32,130 nucleotides of DNA, from NCBI GenBank assembly GCA_024641635.1, contig JAHECS010000008.1, positions 1-32,130 on the forward strand, read 5' to 3'. Position 1 is the first letter of the stretch; every line of letters starts with the position of its first letter. The position numbers were made by a program, and so were the translations under genes. The DNA is from Actinomycetes bacterium (lineage in GTDB: Bacteria; Actinomycetota; Actinomycetes; S36-B12). This document shows, in pieces, positions 1 through 7,897 of the stretch. The notes beneath the pieces are model-generated. The model ran no database searches. It saw only the letters and a list, made by a program, of their open reading frames with translations, and was not told the DNA's origin.

Positions 1-47
1 GAGGGTGATGCCCGTCAGCCGGGCGCGGGAACCCGCGAGTCCTGGCC

Positions 48-85
48 TGTGGACAACGCGGACGGACTCTGGCGCCTGTGGACAG
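48..85. promoter_or_regulatory. Two DnaA-box-like 9-mers
   Basis: Two minus-strand matches to the actinobacterial DnaA box (T/C)TGTCCACA lie 29 bp apart: TTGTCCACA (48-56) and CTGTCCACA (77-85). They sit downstream of the secreted-protein gene. The pheA/serS/glpQ neighbourhood is origin-proximal in known actinobacteria such as Mycobacterium tuberculosis, so titration or accessory boxes are plausible. Two short matches can also arise by chance. Confidence 0.3.
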
Positions 86-97
86 GCGGGCGCCGGG

Positions 98-673
98 TCA
101 GCGATCGCGGGCGACGATGAGGTCGCCCATGCCCACGGTGACGAAGGGGCTGAAGGAGTAGGTGTCGAGTGCCTCGTTCAGGGTGTCGGCCATGGCCTGG
201 CCGTTGATGCGCAGCTCGACGCCGCGGAAGATCGTGGTCCGGGTCGACGTTCCGGTGACCCGGGCCCGTGACCGGATCGAGGCGATCTCGAACAGGTCGG
301 CATTGGTGCCGTCGGCGAGGACGCAGTCGACGAGACGGGCCCGCGTGTCGATGGTGGGGGTCGAGCAGCGGACGGCCTGGCCGGTGACGGTGTTCAGGAG
401 CCGGAAGCCGCCAGCGGCCGCGTTGGCGGTGCCGGTCTTGGCCACGATGGGGAGCGACACGCGCGCCGTCGTGCCGGTCGATGTCGTGACCACTGAGCCG
501 GGGCTGACCCCGACGAGCACGATGTCCTCGGCCGCCCACGTGGGCAGGATGCCGTTCCCGGTCGAGAAGGAGAACGTCCCTGACGCCGGAACGGTGTCGG
601 CCGCCTGCGCCGGCCCGGCGGTGAGAGCGGTCACGGCCACGAGGCACATGGGGATGAGCAGACGTCGGAGCAT
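98..673 (-). CDS. Secreted protein of unknown function
   Basis: This 191-residue protein has a clear Sec signal peptide: MLRR, a hydrophobic core, and a probable cut after AQA near residue 24. The mature part is Thr/Val/Ser-rich and looks like an all-beta exported domain. Its only two mature cysteines lie about 16 residues apart and could form a disulfide. There is no catalytic motif, LPXTG or lipobox. The start is supported by a strong GGGAGGA ribosome site about 6 nt before the ATG. It is transcribed away from the FAD dehydrogenase; a minus-strand TATCCT -10 box (716-721) overlaps the plus-strand -10 of that gene. It loosely recalls the 'choice-of-anchor' exported families of actinobacteria, but I do not assign it. 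Confidence 0.8.
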   Translation of the reverse strand: MLRRLLIPMCLVAVTALTAGPAQAADTVPASGTFSFSTGNGILPTWAAEDIVLVGVSPGSVVTTSTGTTARVSLPIVAKTGTANAAAGGFRLLNTVTGQAVRCSTPTIDTRARLVDCVLADGTNADLFEIASIRSRARVTGTSTRTTIFRGVELRINGQAMADTLNEALDTYSFSPFVTVGMGDLIVARDR

Positions 674-714
674 GCCGGATCCTCCCTCGGCTCGGTTTCG
701 TGCGGCTGTTCCGA

Positions 715-721
715 CAGGATA
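715..721. promoter_or_regulatory. Overlapping divergent -10 elements
   Basis: On plus, CAGGAT (715-720) is followed by six bases and GTG 727, the leaderless pattern seen at other genes here. On minus, TATCCT (716-721) would start a roughly 36-nt leader carrying the SD site of the secreted-protein gene. The two hexamers share five base pairs, so this is a candidate bidirectional promoter. Confidence 0.55.
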
Positions 722-726
722 ACCCT

Positions 727-2115
727 GTGGCCGACGTCGACCCTGCGCCCGCGCCGCTCACGGAGCGGCTCTCCGCGGTGCTGGGCGCCGAGCACGTGCT
801 CACGGATCCCGTCCTTATGGAGCAGTACGTCGTCGACTGGTCGCGTCGGTGGCGTGGCGACGCCCTCGCGGTCGTCCGCCCCGGAACCACCGACGAGGTG
901 GCCGAGGTTCTCCGGCTGTGCCACGACGCCCGCGTGCCCGTCGTCCCCCAGGGGGGCAATACAGGCCTCGTCGGTGGATCGGTACCTCCACCCCAGGGGC
1001 CGGATGCCGTGCTGCCCGTGGTCCTCTCCACTCGCCGGCTCGATCACCTCGGCGAGATCGACCACCTGGCCGGTCAGGTCACCGTGGGCGCGGGTGCAAC
1101 GCTGGGCGACGTGCGGCGGCATGCTGCGGCCGCTGACTGGACGTACGGCGTCGACCTTGCCGCCCGCGACTCGGCGACGATCGGCGGGACCGTCGCCACC
1201 AACGCGGGAGGTATCCACGTCGTCGCGTTCGGGATGACGAGGGTGCAGGTCGTCGGCGTGGAGGCGGTCCTCCCCGACGGGACGGTGGTGTCGCACCTGG
1301 CGGGCATGCTCAAGGACAACACCGGATACGACCTCGGCTCCCTCCTGTGCGGATCGGAGGGCACGCTCGGGGTCATCACGGCCGTCCGGCTCCGCCTCCA
1401 CCGGCCCGTGGGGCGCACAACCGTCGCGCTGATCGGCGCTCAGAGCTACGCCGAGGCGATCGCGCTCATGTCGACGGCGCTTGCGCCCGGTACCCGGCTC
1501 GTCGCTGCCGAGGTCGTCGACGAGCAGGGGATGGACCTTGCTGCGCGCGTCAACGGATCCTCGTGGCCGTTGGAGCGGCGGCACCCGCTGGTCGTCCTCC
1601 TGGAGGTGGCCGACGGCGGGGATGCGTCGGGACTTGTCGGCCTCGACGATGCGGACGTCGTTGTCGGCCTCGACGCGAACGAGCAGGCCCGGATCTGGGC
1701 GTTCCGGGAGTCCCAAGGCGAGGCGTTCTCGTCCCTCGGAGTGACGCACAAGCTGGATGTGTCCGTTCCCCTGCCTGCGCTCGCCGCCTGCTGCGACGAG
1801 CTGCGGGACATCGTCGGAGCCATCGACTCGGTCGACGCCTTCGGCGTGTTCGGGCACCTCGCCGACGGAAACATCCACGTCGAGATGCACGGACCTGAAG
1901 CGGAGGACCTGAGCCCGGACCTCGCGGTGCTGGAGTGCGTCGCCCGCTATGGCGGATCGATCTCCGCGGAGCACGGCGTGGGGCGGGCCAAGGCGTCGGA
2001 GCTCCATCTGTGCCGGTCCGCGGCGGAGATCACGGCGATGCGGGCGCTGAAAGCCGCCTGGGACCCCCTGGGTCTCATGAACCCGGGTGTCCTCTTCGAG
2101 ACCGCGGTCTTCTAG
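727..2115 (+). CDS. FAD-linked D-2-hydroxyacid dehydrogenase (GlcD/D2HGDH-like)
   Basis: Likely oxidises a D-2-hydroxyacid (D-2-hydroxyglutarate, D-lactate or glycolate) to the 2-oxoacid in the cytoplasm; the substrate cannot be read from sequence. The order of motifs is that of FAD_binding_4 then FAD-oxidase C: PQGGNTGLVGG, ATIGGTVATNAGG, LKDNTGYDL and GSEGTLGVI, then the metal/substrate motif HLADGNIHVE, then SAEHGVGRAK and DPLGLMNPG near the end. At 462 residues it has the usual length. An upstream GTG at 700 is open, but GTG 727 lies exactly six bases after CAGGAT, as at rfbD, so I choose it as a leaderless start. The stop overlaps that of the convergent HAD gene by four bases (CTAG). Confidence 0.88.
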   Translation: MADVDPAPAPLTERLSAVLGAEHVLTDPVLMEQYVVDWSRRWRGDALAVVRPGTTDEVAEVLRLCHDARVPVVPQGGNTGLVGGSVPPPQGPDAVLPVVLSTRRLDHLGEIDHLAGQVTVGAGATLGDVRRHAAAADWTYGVDLAARDSATIGGTVATNAGGIHVVAFGMTRVQVVGVEAVLPDGTVVSHLAGMLKDNTGYDLGSLLCGSEGTLGVITAVRLRLHRPVGRTTVALIGAQSYAEAIALMSTALAPGTRLVAAEVVDEQGMDLAARVNGSSWPLERRHPLVVLLEVADGGDASGLVGLDDADVVVGLDANEQARIWAFRESQGEAFSSLGVTHKLDVSVPLPALAACCDELRDIVGAIDSVDAFGVFGHLADGNIHVEMHGPEAEDLSPDLAVLECVARYGGSISAEHGVGRAKASELHLCRSAAEITAMRALKAAWDPLGLMNPGVLFETAVF

Positions 2116-2780
2116 CTGAGCAGGCGGGCGAGGGCGTCGGGTGACTCGACCACGGTGAGAGCGCCGGCGGTCAGGAGCTCCTCCTCCGTTCCGTAGCCCC
2201 ACAGCACGCCGATCGTGCCGATCCCGTGCGCGCGGGCGCCGTGGACATCGTGCTCGCGATCGCCGATCATCACGACGGCGCTGCCGTCGGCCAGTCGATC
2301 GCGACCTCGGAGCTCGTCGAGCGTGTGCGAGACGACCGACGCCTTGTCGTGTCGCAGGCCGGCGAGGTCGCTGCCGCCGATGAAGGCGAAGTGCCCGGCG
2401 AGGTCGAAGTGCTCGAGGATCCGAGTGGCCGAGTAGGTCGGCTTCGAGGTGGCCACAGCCAGAGTCAGGCCGGCGTCCGACATGTGCCGGAGGAGCTCTG
2501 GAACGCCGTCGTAGACGGAGTTCTCGAACAGGCCGACGTCGTGGTACCGCTCCCGGTACTTCGCGATCGCCTGCTCGATCTGGGCATCCGTCATGCCGAA
2601 ATGCCGCCCGAACGTGTCGGCGAGCGGTGGGCCGAGGAAGGTACGCAGGGTCTCGTCGTCGGGGTGCGGGATGCCCATGTCGTCCAGGGCGTAGCGAACG
2701 CAGTTGACGATCCCTGGGGCCGAGTCCGTGAGGGTGCCGTCGAGGTCCAGGAGGATGACGTCATACGCGCCGGTGGCCAT
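2112..2780 (-). CDS. HAD-family phosphatase (Gph/PpaX-like)
   Basis: A 222-residue haloacid-dehalogenase hydrolase. Motif I is DLDGTLTDS at the N-terminus, with catalytic Asp pair D and D+2. A small alpha-helical cap follows. Motif II is in AVATSKPTYS, and motif III/IV is VMIGDREHDVHGARAHG. The layout matches phosphoglycolate phosphatase/PpaX enzymes that act on small phosphoesters; here it could clear 2-phosphoglycolate, but the neighbouring FAD dehydrogenase is convergent, so no operon supports that. A GTG at 2798 is also open. ATG 2780 is preferred because it leaves the usual short lead before DxDGT, and CATATT lies six bases upstream (leaderless pattern). Confidence 0.87.
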   Translation of the reverse strand: MATGAYDVILLDLDGTLTDSAPGIVNCVRYALDDMGIPHPDDETLRTFLGPPLADTFGRHFGMTDAQIEQAIAKYRERYHDVGLFENSVYDGVPELLRHMSDAGLTLAVATSKPTYSATRILEHFDLAGHFAFIGGSDLAGLRHDKASVVSHTLDELRGRDRLADGSAVVMIGDREHDVHGARAHGIGTIGVLWGYGTEEELLTAGALTVVESPDALARLLS

Positions 2781-2786
2781 CGGCCG

Positions 2787-2792
2787 AATATG
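2787..2792 (-). promoter_or_regulatory. -10 box, leaderless HAD gene
   Basis: CATATT, six bases, then ATG 2780. No Shine-Dalgarno sequence is present. Confidence 0.45.
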
Positions 2793-2836
2793 GCACACGG
2801 CGGCTCGTCGTCGGTCTCACGGTGCCGCTCCGGTCC

Positions 2837-2842
2837 TAGTCT
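2837..2842 (+). promoter_or_regulatory. -10 box, leaderless glycerophosphodiesterase gene
   Basis: TAGTCT, six bases (GGGCGG), then GTG 2849. The spacing puts the transcription start on the start codon. Confidence 0.65.
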
Positions 2843-2848
2843 GGGCGG

Positions 2849-3637
2849 GTGAGCAGGCCGATCGAGGTGGTCGCGCACCGCGGCGCCAGCGGCGACGAGC
2901 CCGAGCACTCCCTCGCCGCCTACCTCCTGGCGGTCGAGCAGGGCGCGGATGCCATCGAGTGCGATGTGCGCCTCACGGTGGATGGCACTCTCGTGTGCGT
3001 CCACGACCGGCGCATCGACCGCACGAGCACAGGTCGGGGCACCGTCAGCGCGATGACGCTCGAGGAGCTGTCCGCACACGACTACAGCCGCAACGACGAC
3101 ACGTGGATCGACTTCGAGGACCCGGCACCGGATGAGACCCGCACCTCGGTCCTCACTCTTCGGACCCTCCTGGCCACGCTTCTCGACGCGTCGCCGACCA
3201 TCGGCTTCGCCATCGAGACGAAGCATCCCGTGCGATACGGCCGCTACGTGGAGGACGCCGTCGCGGACATGCTGCGGCACTTCGGCCTGGCCCGCACGAA
3301 CGGGACCGAGCCACGCGTACGAGTGATGTCGTTCAGCCGCACAGCGGTCACGCGGTTCCGCGAGCTCCTTCCGGGAACGCCCACCGTCCTCCTCATGGAC
3401 GACGTGCCTCGCCGGTACCGGGATGGGTCGCTGCCCGCGGGCGTGAGCATCGCGGGCCTGTCCGTCGACATCGTCCGCGCGCACCCGCGGTACGTCGAGA
3501 AGGTGCATGCGCGGGGTGGCGGAGTGCATGTCTGGACGGTCGACGAGCCCGACGACATCGCACTGTGCTCGTCCTTGGGGGTGGACGCGATCATCACCAA
3601 CCGCCCGGCACAGGTTCTGCGAGTGCTCGGCCGGTAG
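2849..3637 (+). CDS. Glycerophosphodiester phosphodiesterase
   Basis: Hydrolyses glycerophosphodiesters to glycerol-3-phosphate and an alcohol, recycling phospholipid head groups. The N-terminus carries the GDPD signature AHRGASGDEPEHS (catalytic His-Arg; the usual PEN is PEH here), then GADAIECDVRLTVDG and VCVHD, which supply metal-binding Glu/Asp and the second catalytic His. Later come FAIETKHP (metal Glu), MSFSR and the closing HVWTVDEPDD and GVDAIITNRP. With 262 residues and no signal peptide it is a cytoplasmic GlpQ/UgpQ-type enzyme. M. tuberculosis glpQ1 lies close to pheA and serS too. The stop codon TAG (3635-3637) is also the first half of the next gene's -10 box. Confidence 0.92.
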   Translation: MSRPIEVVAHRGASGDEPEHSLAAYLLAVEQGADAIECDVRLTVDGTLVCVHDRRIDRTSTGRGTVSAMTLEELSAHDYSRNDDTWIDFEDPAPDETRTSVLTLRTLLATLLDASPTIGFAIETKHPVRYGRYVEDAVADMLRHFGLARTNGTEPRVRVMSFSRTAVTRFRELLPGTPTVLLMDDVPRRYRDGSLPAGVSIAGLSVDIVRAHPRYVEKVHARGGGVHVWTVDEPDDIALCSSLGVDAIITNRPAQVLRVLGR

Positions 3638-3640
3638 GTT
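3635..3640 (+). promoter_or_regulatory. -10 box of SEC-C gene, built on the upstream stop codon
   Basis: TAGGTT, six bases (GCGCGC), then ATG 3647. The first three bases are the TAG stop of the glycerophosphodiesterase gene. Confidence 0.6.
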
Positions 3641-3646
3641 GCGCGC

Positions 3647-4603
3647 ATGGGTAAGAAGAGCTCAGCCAAGCGGTCGGGCGCCGCAGCCGTCGACGCGTCG
3701 GACGTCCCGGTCGTCGGAATGCGGGAGCCGTGTCCGTGCGGATCGGGTCGCCGCTACAAGGCGTGCCATGGCCGATCCTCCGCTGCGGTGTTCGTCGGCC
3801 CGGCACGGCCCTTCGAGGGCCTGGTGTCGGAGTGCGACATCGTCGCGATGCGCGAGATCGTGCCCGCTGCCAGCGCGAAACTGACCCTGCTGGGTGAGCA
3901 TGCCGATCGGGACGTGACGCTGGTGACCGTGCTGCCGATGGCCTGGCCGGCGCTGGTCCGTGCGGACGGATCCGTCCTCGTCGGACTGCAGGTGAACGTC
4001 GGATCCGGGGATGCCAGTCGCGACCTCGCCGACGCCATTCTCGGCGCACTCGAGGCCGAGCCCGGCGAGCCCGTGGCGCTCGGCCGGGTCACGACTGACT
4101 CTCCTCGCTTCCAGGACCTGGTCGACCCGGACGTCGCGCTCGACATCACCGTTCACGACAACTTCGAGTTCTGGGTCGACGGGGCCGGTGACATAGCGGA
4201 TGACGTTCGCGCCTCCCTCGAGCGCGCCAGCTCCTACGCCCACCCGACCGTCAAGCTGGCCAGCGTGCCGTCGGCCTACTGGACGCAGATGGGCGAGAAG
4301 GAGCATCTGCGGTGGGTGATGCCGCACGACGAGGAGACCCTGCTCGACGCCCTTGCCCGCCTGCATGCCGCCGGCGCGGACTCCCTCGGCGAGGGCACGC
4401 GCTTCGTGGGCATGTTCCGTGCTCAGGGACTTGTCTGCCCGGTGTGGGACCTGCCGCTCGGGATGGGGGCGGAGGCGGTGGAGGAGCCCGCGGCCGCGTT
4501 CGGGGAGCGGCTCGCTGCAGCGCTGTCGGACGACGCGCCCCTGTCGAGCGAGCAGCGTCGGGCGAGGGCGGGACTCACCACGCGTCAGGTCACGCTGCGC
4601 TAG
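3647..4603 (+). CDS. SEC-C motif protein, DUF5926-like
   Basis: A 318-residue cytoplasmic protein. A basic start (MGKKSSAKR) leads to a SEC-C zinc-binding motif, CPCGSGRRYKACHG, near residues 29-42; the same motif ends SecA. The rest (about 55-300) is acidic, has no transmembrane segment, and matches what I recall of the actinobacterial family DUF5926, often mislabelled as preprotein translocase SecA. The zinc motif is visible; a role in proteostasis or ribosome contact is inference. ATG 3647 follows TAGGTT by six bases, so the mRNA is probably leaderless. The stop overlaps the convergent glycosyltransferase stop by four bases (CTAG). Confidence 0.78.
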   Translation: MGKKSSAKRSGAAAVDASDVPVVGMREPCPCGSGRRYKACHGRSSAAVFVGPARPFEGLVSECDIVAMREIVPAASAKLTLLGEHADRDVTLVTVLPMAWPALVRADGSVLVGLQVNVGSGDASRDLADAILGALEAEPGEPVALGRVTTDSPRFQDLVDPDVALDITVHDNFEFWVDGAGDIADDVRASLERASSYAHPTVKLASVPSAYWTQMGEKEHLRWVMPHDEETLLDALARLHAAGADSLGEGTRFVGMFRAQGLVCPVWDLPLGMGAEAVEEPAAAFGERLAAALSDDAPLSSEQRRARAGLTTRQVTLR

Positions 4604-5406
4604 GAGGCCACCCCACCGCGGCCCCGGAGGGTGCGGACGGCCTCAGCTGCGAAGACGGAGTTCCCCCAGACGTAGCGCTTGCCCAGGCGACCGGGTTCGC
4701 TCGCCAGGCGGAAGGCCCACTCCAGGCCGCTGCGCTGCATCCACGGCGGTGCCTGTGGCTTGCTGCCCGCGAGGAAGTCGAAGGCGGCGCCGACGGCCAT
4801 CGCCACCACGGGTAGTGCACTCGCCAGCCGTGCCACCTCGACGTCCTGCCGGGGCGTACCCAGGCCGACCCAGACGATGGTCGCCCCCGACTCCCGGATC
4901 CGCTGGTCCCGGTCTCGCAGGTCGTCTGGAGTCGCCGGCCGGAAGGGCGGGCTATCGGCGCCGACCACCTGCGCGCCGGGGAAGTCGGCCGCCAGCTTCG
5001 TCTGGAGCAGGCGGAGTGTCTCCGGCGTGCTCCCCAGCAGGTAGTGCCGCGGACCGTCGGGCGTCGACCGGCTGAACACTCCGCGCATGACGTCGGGCCC
5101 GTAGACGCGTTCCCAGGCGGCGGCCTCGGCCGGGTAGGCGCGCTTGCCGACCCAGGTGATCGGGACCCCGTCGCTGAACACCGCGTCGCCGCGGCCAAGG
5201 AGCCCCGCGTACTCGGCGTCCTTGCGGGCCAGCGCAACGTTGTAGGCGTTGCAGAAGTGGACGGCAAGGCCGGGATGGCCGCCTTCCCCGCCGACCGCCT
5301 CGCTCGCGTCGACGACGAACGTGATCGCCGAGGCCAACGGCATGACGGTGAAGCCGACGCGGCCGATGCTTCGCGCCTCGGGTGAAGGAATGAGCGGACT
5401 CGCCAC
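4600..5406 (-). CDS. WecG/TagA/CpsF family glycosyltransferase (GT26)
   Basis: Transfers a sugar, typically an N-acetylaminosugar, onto a lipid-linked acceptor at the inner membrane face during polysaccharide or teichoic-acid-type synthesis. Family landmarks are FCNAYNVALARKD near residue 51, SDGVPITWVGKR, LLGSTPETLRLL, VWVGLGTPRQD (the LGxPxQ motif), AVGAAFDFLAGSK and the C-terminal APPWMQRSGLEWAFRLASEP. Its 268 residues fit. GTG 5406 has a GGGGAG ribosome site about 4 nt away. It lies 9 nt after the GDT1-like gene and probably shares its transcript. With rfbB, rfbD and the flippase further along it suggests an envelope glycan in this organism; acceptor and sugar are unknown. Confidence 0.88.
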   Translation of the reverse strand: MASPLIPSPEARSIGRVGFTVMPLASAITFVVDASEAVGGEGGHPGLAVHFCNAYNVALARKDAEYAGLLGRGDAVFSDGVPITWVGKRAYPAEAAAWERVYGPDVMRGVFSRSTPDGPRHYLLGSTPETLRLLQTKLAADFPGAQVVGADSPPFRPATPDDLRDRDQRIRESGATIVWVGLGTPRQDVEVARLASALPVVAMAVGAAFDFLAGSKPQAPPWMQRSGLEWAFRLASEPGRLGKRYVWGNSVFAAEAVRTLRGRGGVAS

Positions 5407-5415
5407 GGTCTCCCC

Positions 5416-6042
5416 TCACGCCCCGATGAACTCGACGGCCGTCCACACGGCCAGCACCGTCAGGATGCCACCGGACACGAGCCGCAGTCGCCAGATCGGC
5501 ACGCGTCGCTGCAACCAGGCGCCCAGGAGCACCGCGAGGGCCGAGACCACGACGAGCGCTGACCAGGATCCGATGAAGACCGAGAGCGGCTCGCCGGTAC
5601 GGGCGGCGAGTCCGGCGGTCAGCAGCTGGCTGAGGTCACCCCACTCGGCGGTGAAGAGGATCGCGAAGCTGGTCGCGAAGACGCGGAAGGCGCTGGTCGT
5701 CGCCTGACGCGAGGCCCTCTCGGCGACCTCACCCTCCTCCTTTGCCTCGCGGGCGATCTCGTCGGCGCGGGAGGTCATGCCCCCGCGGATCATGATGACC
5801 GCGCCGACGGTGAAGAGCGTGAACGTGACCCCCAGGACGAGCCTCTGGGGCAGCAGCGCCAGCAGGCCCCCCGCAGTCACGGCGATGAGGACCTGGACCG
5901 CGAAGGCGGCGGCGACACCGAGCCACACCCACAGCCGGGGGAACCGGGTCGCGAGGACCAGCGTCGCGATGAAGGTCTTGTCCGGCAGCTCAGCGGGGAA
6001 GACAAGGGCGAACGTGGCCGCCACGATGGCCAGGTCGATCAC
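5416..6042 (-). CDS. GDT1/TMEM165 (UPF0016) family cation exporter
   Basis: A 208-residue membrane protein of about six helices in two homologous halves. Each half carries a family E-x-[GP]-D signature: AELPDKTF near the N-terminus and TAEWGDLSQL in the second half. These acidic motifs bind the transported cation; known members move Mn2+ or Ca2+ out of the cytoplasm. A basic Glu/Arg-rich linker separates the halves. GTG 6042 overlaps the TGA of the upstream channel-like gene (GTGA), so translation is coupled. Pairing with a channel-like protein suggests a shared role in ion homeostasis (inference). A longer upstream reading would add an Arg/Pro-rich run lacking membrane character. Confidence 0.87.
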   Translation of the reverse strand: MIDLAIVAATFALVFPAELPDKTFIATLVLATRFPRLWVWLGVAAAFAVQVLIAVTAGGLLALLPQRLVLGVTFTLFTVGAVIMIRGGMTSRADEIAREAKEEGEVAERASRQATTSAFRVFATSFAILFTAEWGDLSQLLTAGLAARTGEPLSVFIGSWSALVVVSALAVLLGAWLQRRVPIWRLRLVSGGILTVLAVWTAVEFIGA

Positions 6043-7367
6043 TGGGAGTCGGGGGAGCCGGGGCGATGGCCTGGAGCGTCGGGGTCCTCTGGCGTCTCGG
6101 AGTCGAGCAGGTCGACGGCGAGGCTGGGCCACACGACGGGCGTGGGAGGACGTCGTTCCCCCGACCACGGGGCCGGAGTGACGTCCAGCGCCTCGCACAG
6201 CGAGTAGGCGGCGTACTCGTACCGCTGGCGGGCCTTCCGGAAGCGCTCCCAGGCCTCGTCGAGGTCCTCGTCGATGGGGAAGCCCGACTGCTGCAGGACA
6301 ACGACGGCCCGGTCGAAATCGGCGCGGGTGAGCCGCAGTGGTCGCTGCTCGCCCCGCCCCAACGCGGCAACGGCGTCAGAGTCCATCCCCATCAGAGCGT
6401 CCATCTCGGCGGCCTGCTCGACCGCGTTCATCCGGTGGCTCCATCCGGGCGCGGGCTCGCGTGATGACGTGGCGCCAGGCACCGGCGTCGCGACGCGTCC
6501 GATGAGGGGCCTGCGAGGTCGCCAGCGTCGCCGCTGCGACACGATGACGTAGAGCACCTCGAACGCCTGGCCCCCCTGCACGAGCAGGCGGTGAGCCCCC
6601 GTCCGCTCCAGCGACCGGTTCAACGCGACCTGCAGCGCGGCGGCGTCCATGACGGCGAGCAGGGCGATCGCGTAGTGCCGCATGGCACGCGCCGAGCGGA
6701 CCCACACGAGGACGGGGTAGGTCACGTGGGTCATCCGCAGGCGCGCTGCCGCCTCGCCCCAGTGCCCGAACTCGTGCGTCAGGCCCGGAAGGTTGTCGGT
6801 CAGGGCGAACCTGGACAGCAGTTCTGGCCCCCACGCGGGCTCGCCCGCCGCGGTGGAGAGGGTCGTCACGTCCACCTCGCGCTCGAGGTAGGCCGAGTAG
6901 ATGGTCGGCAGGAAGCCGATCATGAGGGCGATGACGATGGGCCCGGTGGCCGCTGCGAAGAAGTCGATCACCGTCTGGTCCTGGGTGTTGACCGACGCGA
7001 AGCCGAGGGTGAACAGGCTCGAGCCCGCCTGCCTCAGCGAGTCACCGAGATCCTGGCCCCCGATTCCGTAGAGCAGGAGCCCGTAGGCCAGCAGGTACAG
7101 CAGGAGCCAGGTGATGAGCTGCAGCAGGATCGTCGACGGCCCTGCCCAGGCAAGGACCGCGTCGCGGCGGATGTAACCCTTGCGAAGCCGCGACAGGGCG
7201 GTGGCCGTGCTGGTGACGATCCGAGCGACGGTGTCGCTGATGACCGACCGCAGCGAGCGAGGGATGACGACGGTGCGCATGAGGCTGGCGGTTGTGGCGA
7301 AGAGCAGGAACAGGCCGATCAGTGACGCGCTGCCGCGTGAGAGCACGTCTGTCATCAGCTCCGACAC
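6039..7367 (-). CDS. Membrane protein with ion-channel-like pore loop
   Basis: A membrane protein of about 442 residues. The N-terminal half has four or so hydrophobic helices. Between two of them lies SSLFTLGFAS, which resembles a two-TM potassium-channel pore (TxGY/F filter region) but lacks the full TVGYGD. A soluble region follows, then a charged C-terminal domain of about 120 residues and a Pro/Asp-rich tail. GTG 7367 sits six bases after GACCAT; ATG 7385 and ATG 7355 are alternatives. It is divergent from the DUF4446 gene and its stop overlaps the GDT1-like start. I cannot claim ion selectivity. Confidence 0.7.
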   Translation of the reverse strand: MSELMTDVLSRGSASLIGLFLLFATTASLMRTVVIPRSLRSVISDTVARIVTSTATALSRLRKGYIRRDAVLAWAGPSTILLQLITWLLLYLLAYGLLLYGIGGQDLGDSLRQAGSSLFTLGFASVNTQDQTVIDFFAAATGPIVIALMIGFLPTIYSAYLEREVDVTTLSTAAGEPAWGPELLSRFALTDNLPGLTHEFGHWGEAAARLRMTHVTYPVLVWVRSARAMRHYAIALLAVMDAAALQVALNRSLERTGAHRLLVQGGQAFEVLYVIVSQRRRWRPRRPLIGRVATPVPGATSSREPAPGWSHRMNAVEQAAEMDALMGMDSDAVAALGRGEQRPLRLTRADFDRAVVVLQQSGFPIDEDLDEAWERFRKARQRYEYAAYSLCEALDVTPAPWSGERRPPTPVVWPSLAVDLLDSETPEDPDAPGHRPGSPDSQ

Positions 7368-7373
7368 CCGCCG

Positions 7374-7379
7374 ATGGTC
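7374..7379 (-). promoter_or_regulatory. Possible -10 box, channel-like gene
   Basis: GACCAT, six bases, GTG 7367. This is the weakest of the set, because the start itself was chosen partly from this pattern. Confidence 0.3.
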
Positions 7380-7393
7380 CCACATCGGCCTAC

Positions 7394-7399
7394 TACGCT
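7394..7399 (+). promoter_or_regulatory. -10 box, leaderless DUF4446-pheA-rfbB operon
   Basis: TACGCT, six bases (CTGGGT), then GTG 7406. No ribosome site is present. It fixes the DUF4446 start. Confidence 0.65.
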
Positions 7400-7405
7400 C
7401 TGGGT

Positions 7406-7897
7406 GTGACTTCGGACCCCCAGTCGGCGTTGATCGTCGCGATTGTCGGCATCCTCGTCGGTGTCGCGGGGGTCGCACTGGGTGCGGTCGCACTGGCTCG
7501 ACTGGCCCGCCTGCAGCGTTCGTACTCGCTGCTGAAGGCGGCCGAGGGTCGCGAGACGATCATCGACGTCATGGGCCGAACCATCGACGAGTTCCACGAC
7601 CTGCGCGACGAGGTCGCCGGCCTGGACTCCACCCTGGCGGCCACGCGACGCGACCTCGCCATGGCGCTGCGTCACGTCTCCGTCGTGAGGTACGACGCCT
7701 TCGGTGACATGGGCGGCCGGTTCTCCTTCTCGGCAGCGCTCCTCGACGATTCCGGCGACGGGCTGGTCGTCACCTCCATCCACGCCCGGAGTGAGACGCG
7801 CACCTACCTCAAGGGCCTGTCCGGCGGGGACAGCGACATCCTCCTGTCACCCGAGGAGCAGCAGGCCGTGCGCATCGCGAGAGGCCTCGAGTCGTGA
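7406..7897 (+). CDS. DUF4446 family protein
   Basis: A 163-residue single-pass protein. A hydrophobic N-terminal segment (about residues 8-32, small and Ala/Gly/Val-rich) is followed by a helical, coiled-coil-like stretch (35-85) and the family core VRYDAFGDMGGRFSFSAALL, DGLVVTSIHARSETRTYLKG, with LSPEEQQAV near the end. Function is unknown. The gene commonly sits beside pheA and serS in actinobacteria, as here. The open frame extends upstream to 7292, but those codons give an Arg-rich string that would run across the promoter, and GTG 7406 follows TACGCT by six bases. The stop overlaps pheA by four bases (GTGA). Confidence 0.88.
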   Translation: MTSDPQSALIVAIVGILVGVAGVALGAVALARLARLQRSYSLLKAAEGRETIIDVMGRTIDEFHDLRDEVAGLDSTLAATRRDLAMALRHVSVVRYDAFGDMGGRFSFSAALLDDSGDGLVVTSIHARSETRTYLKGLSGGDSDILLSPEEQQAVRIARGLES

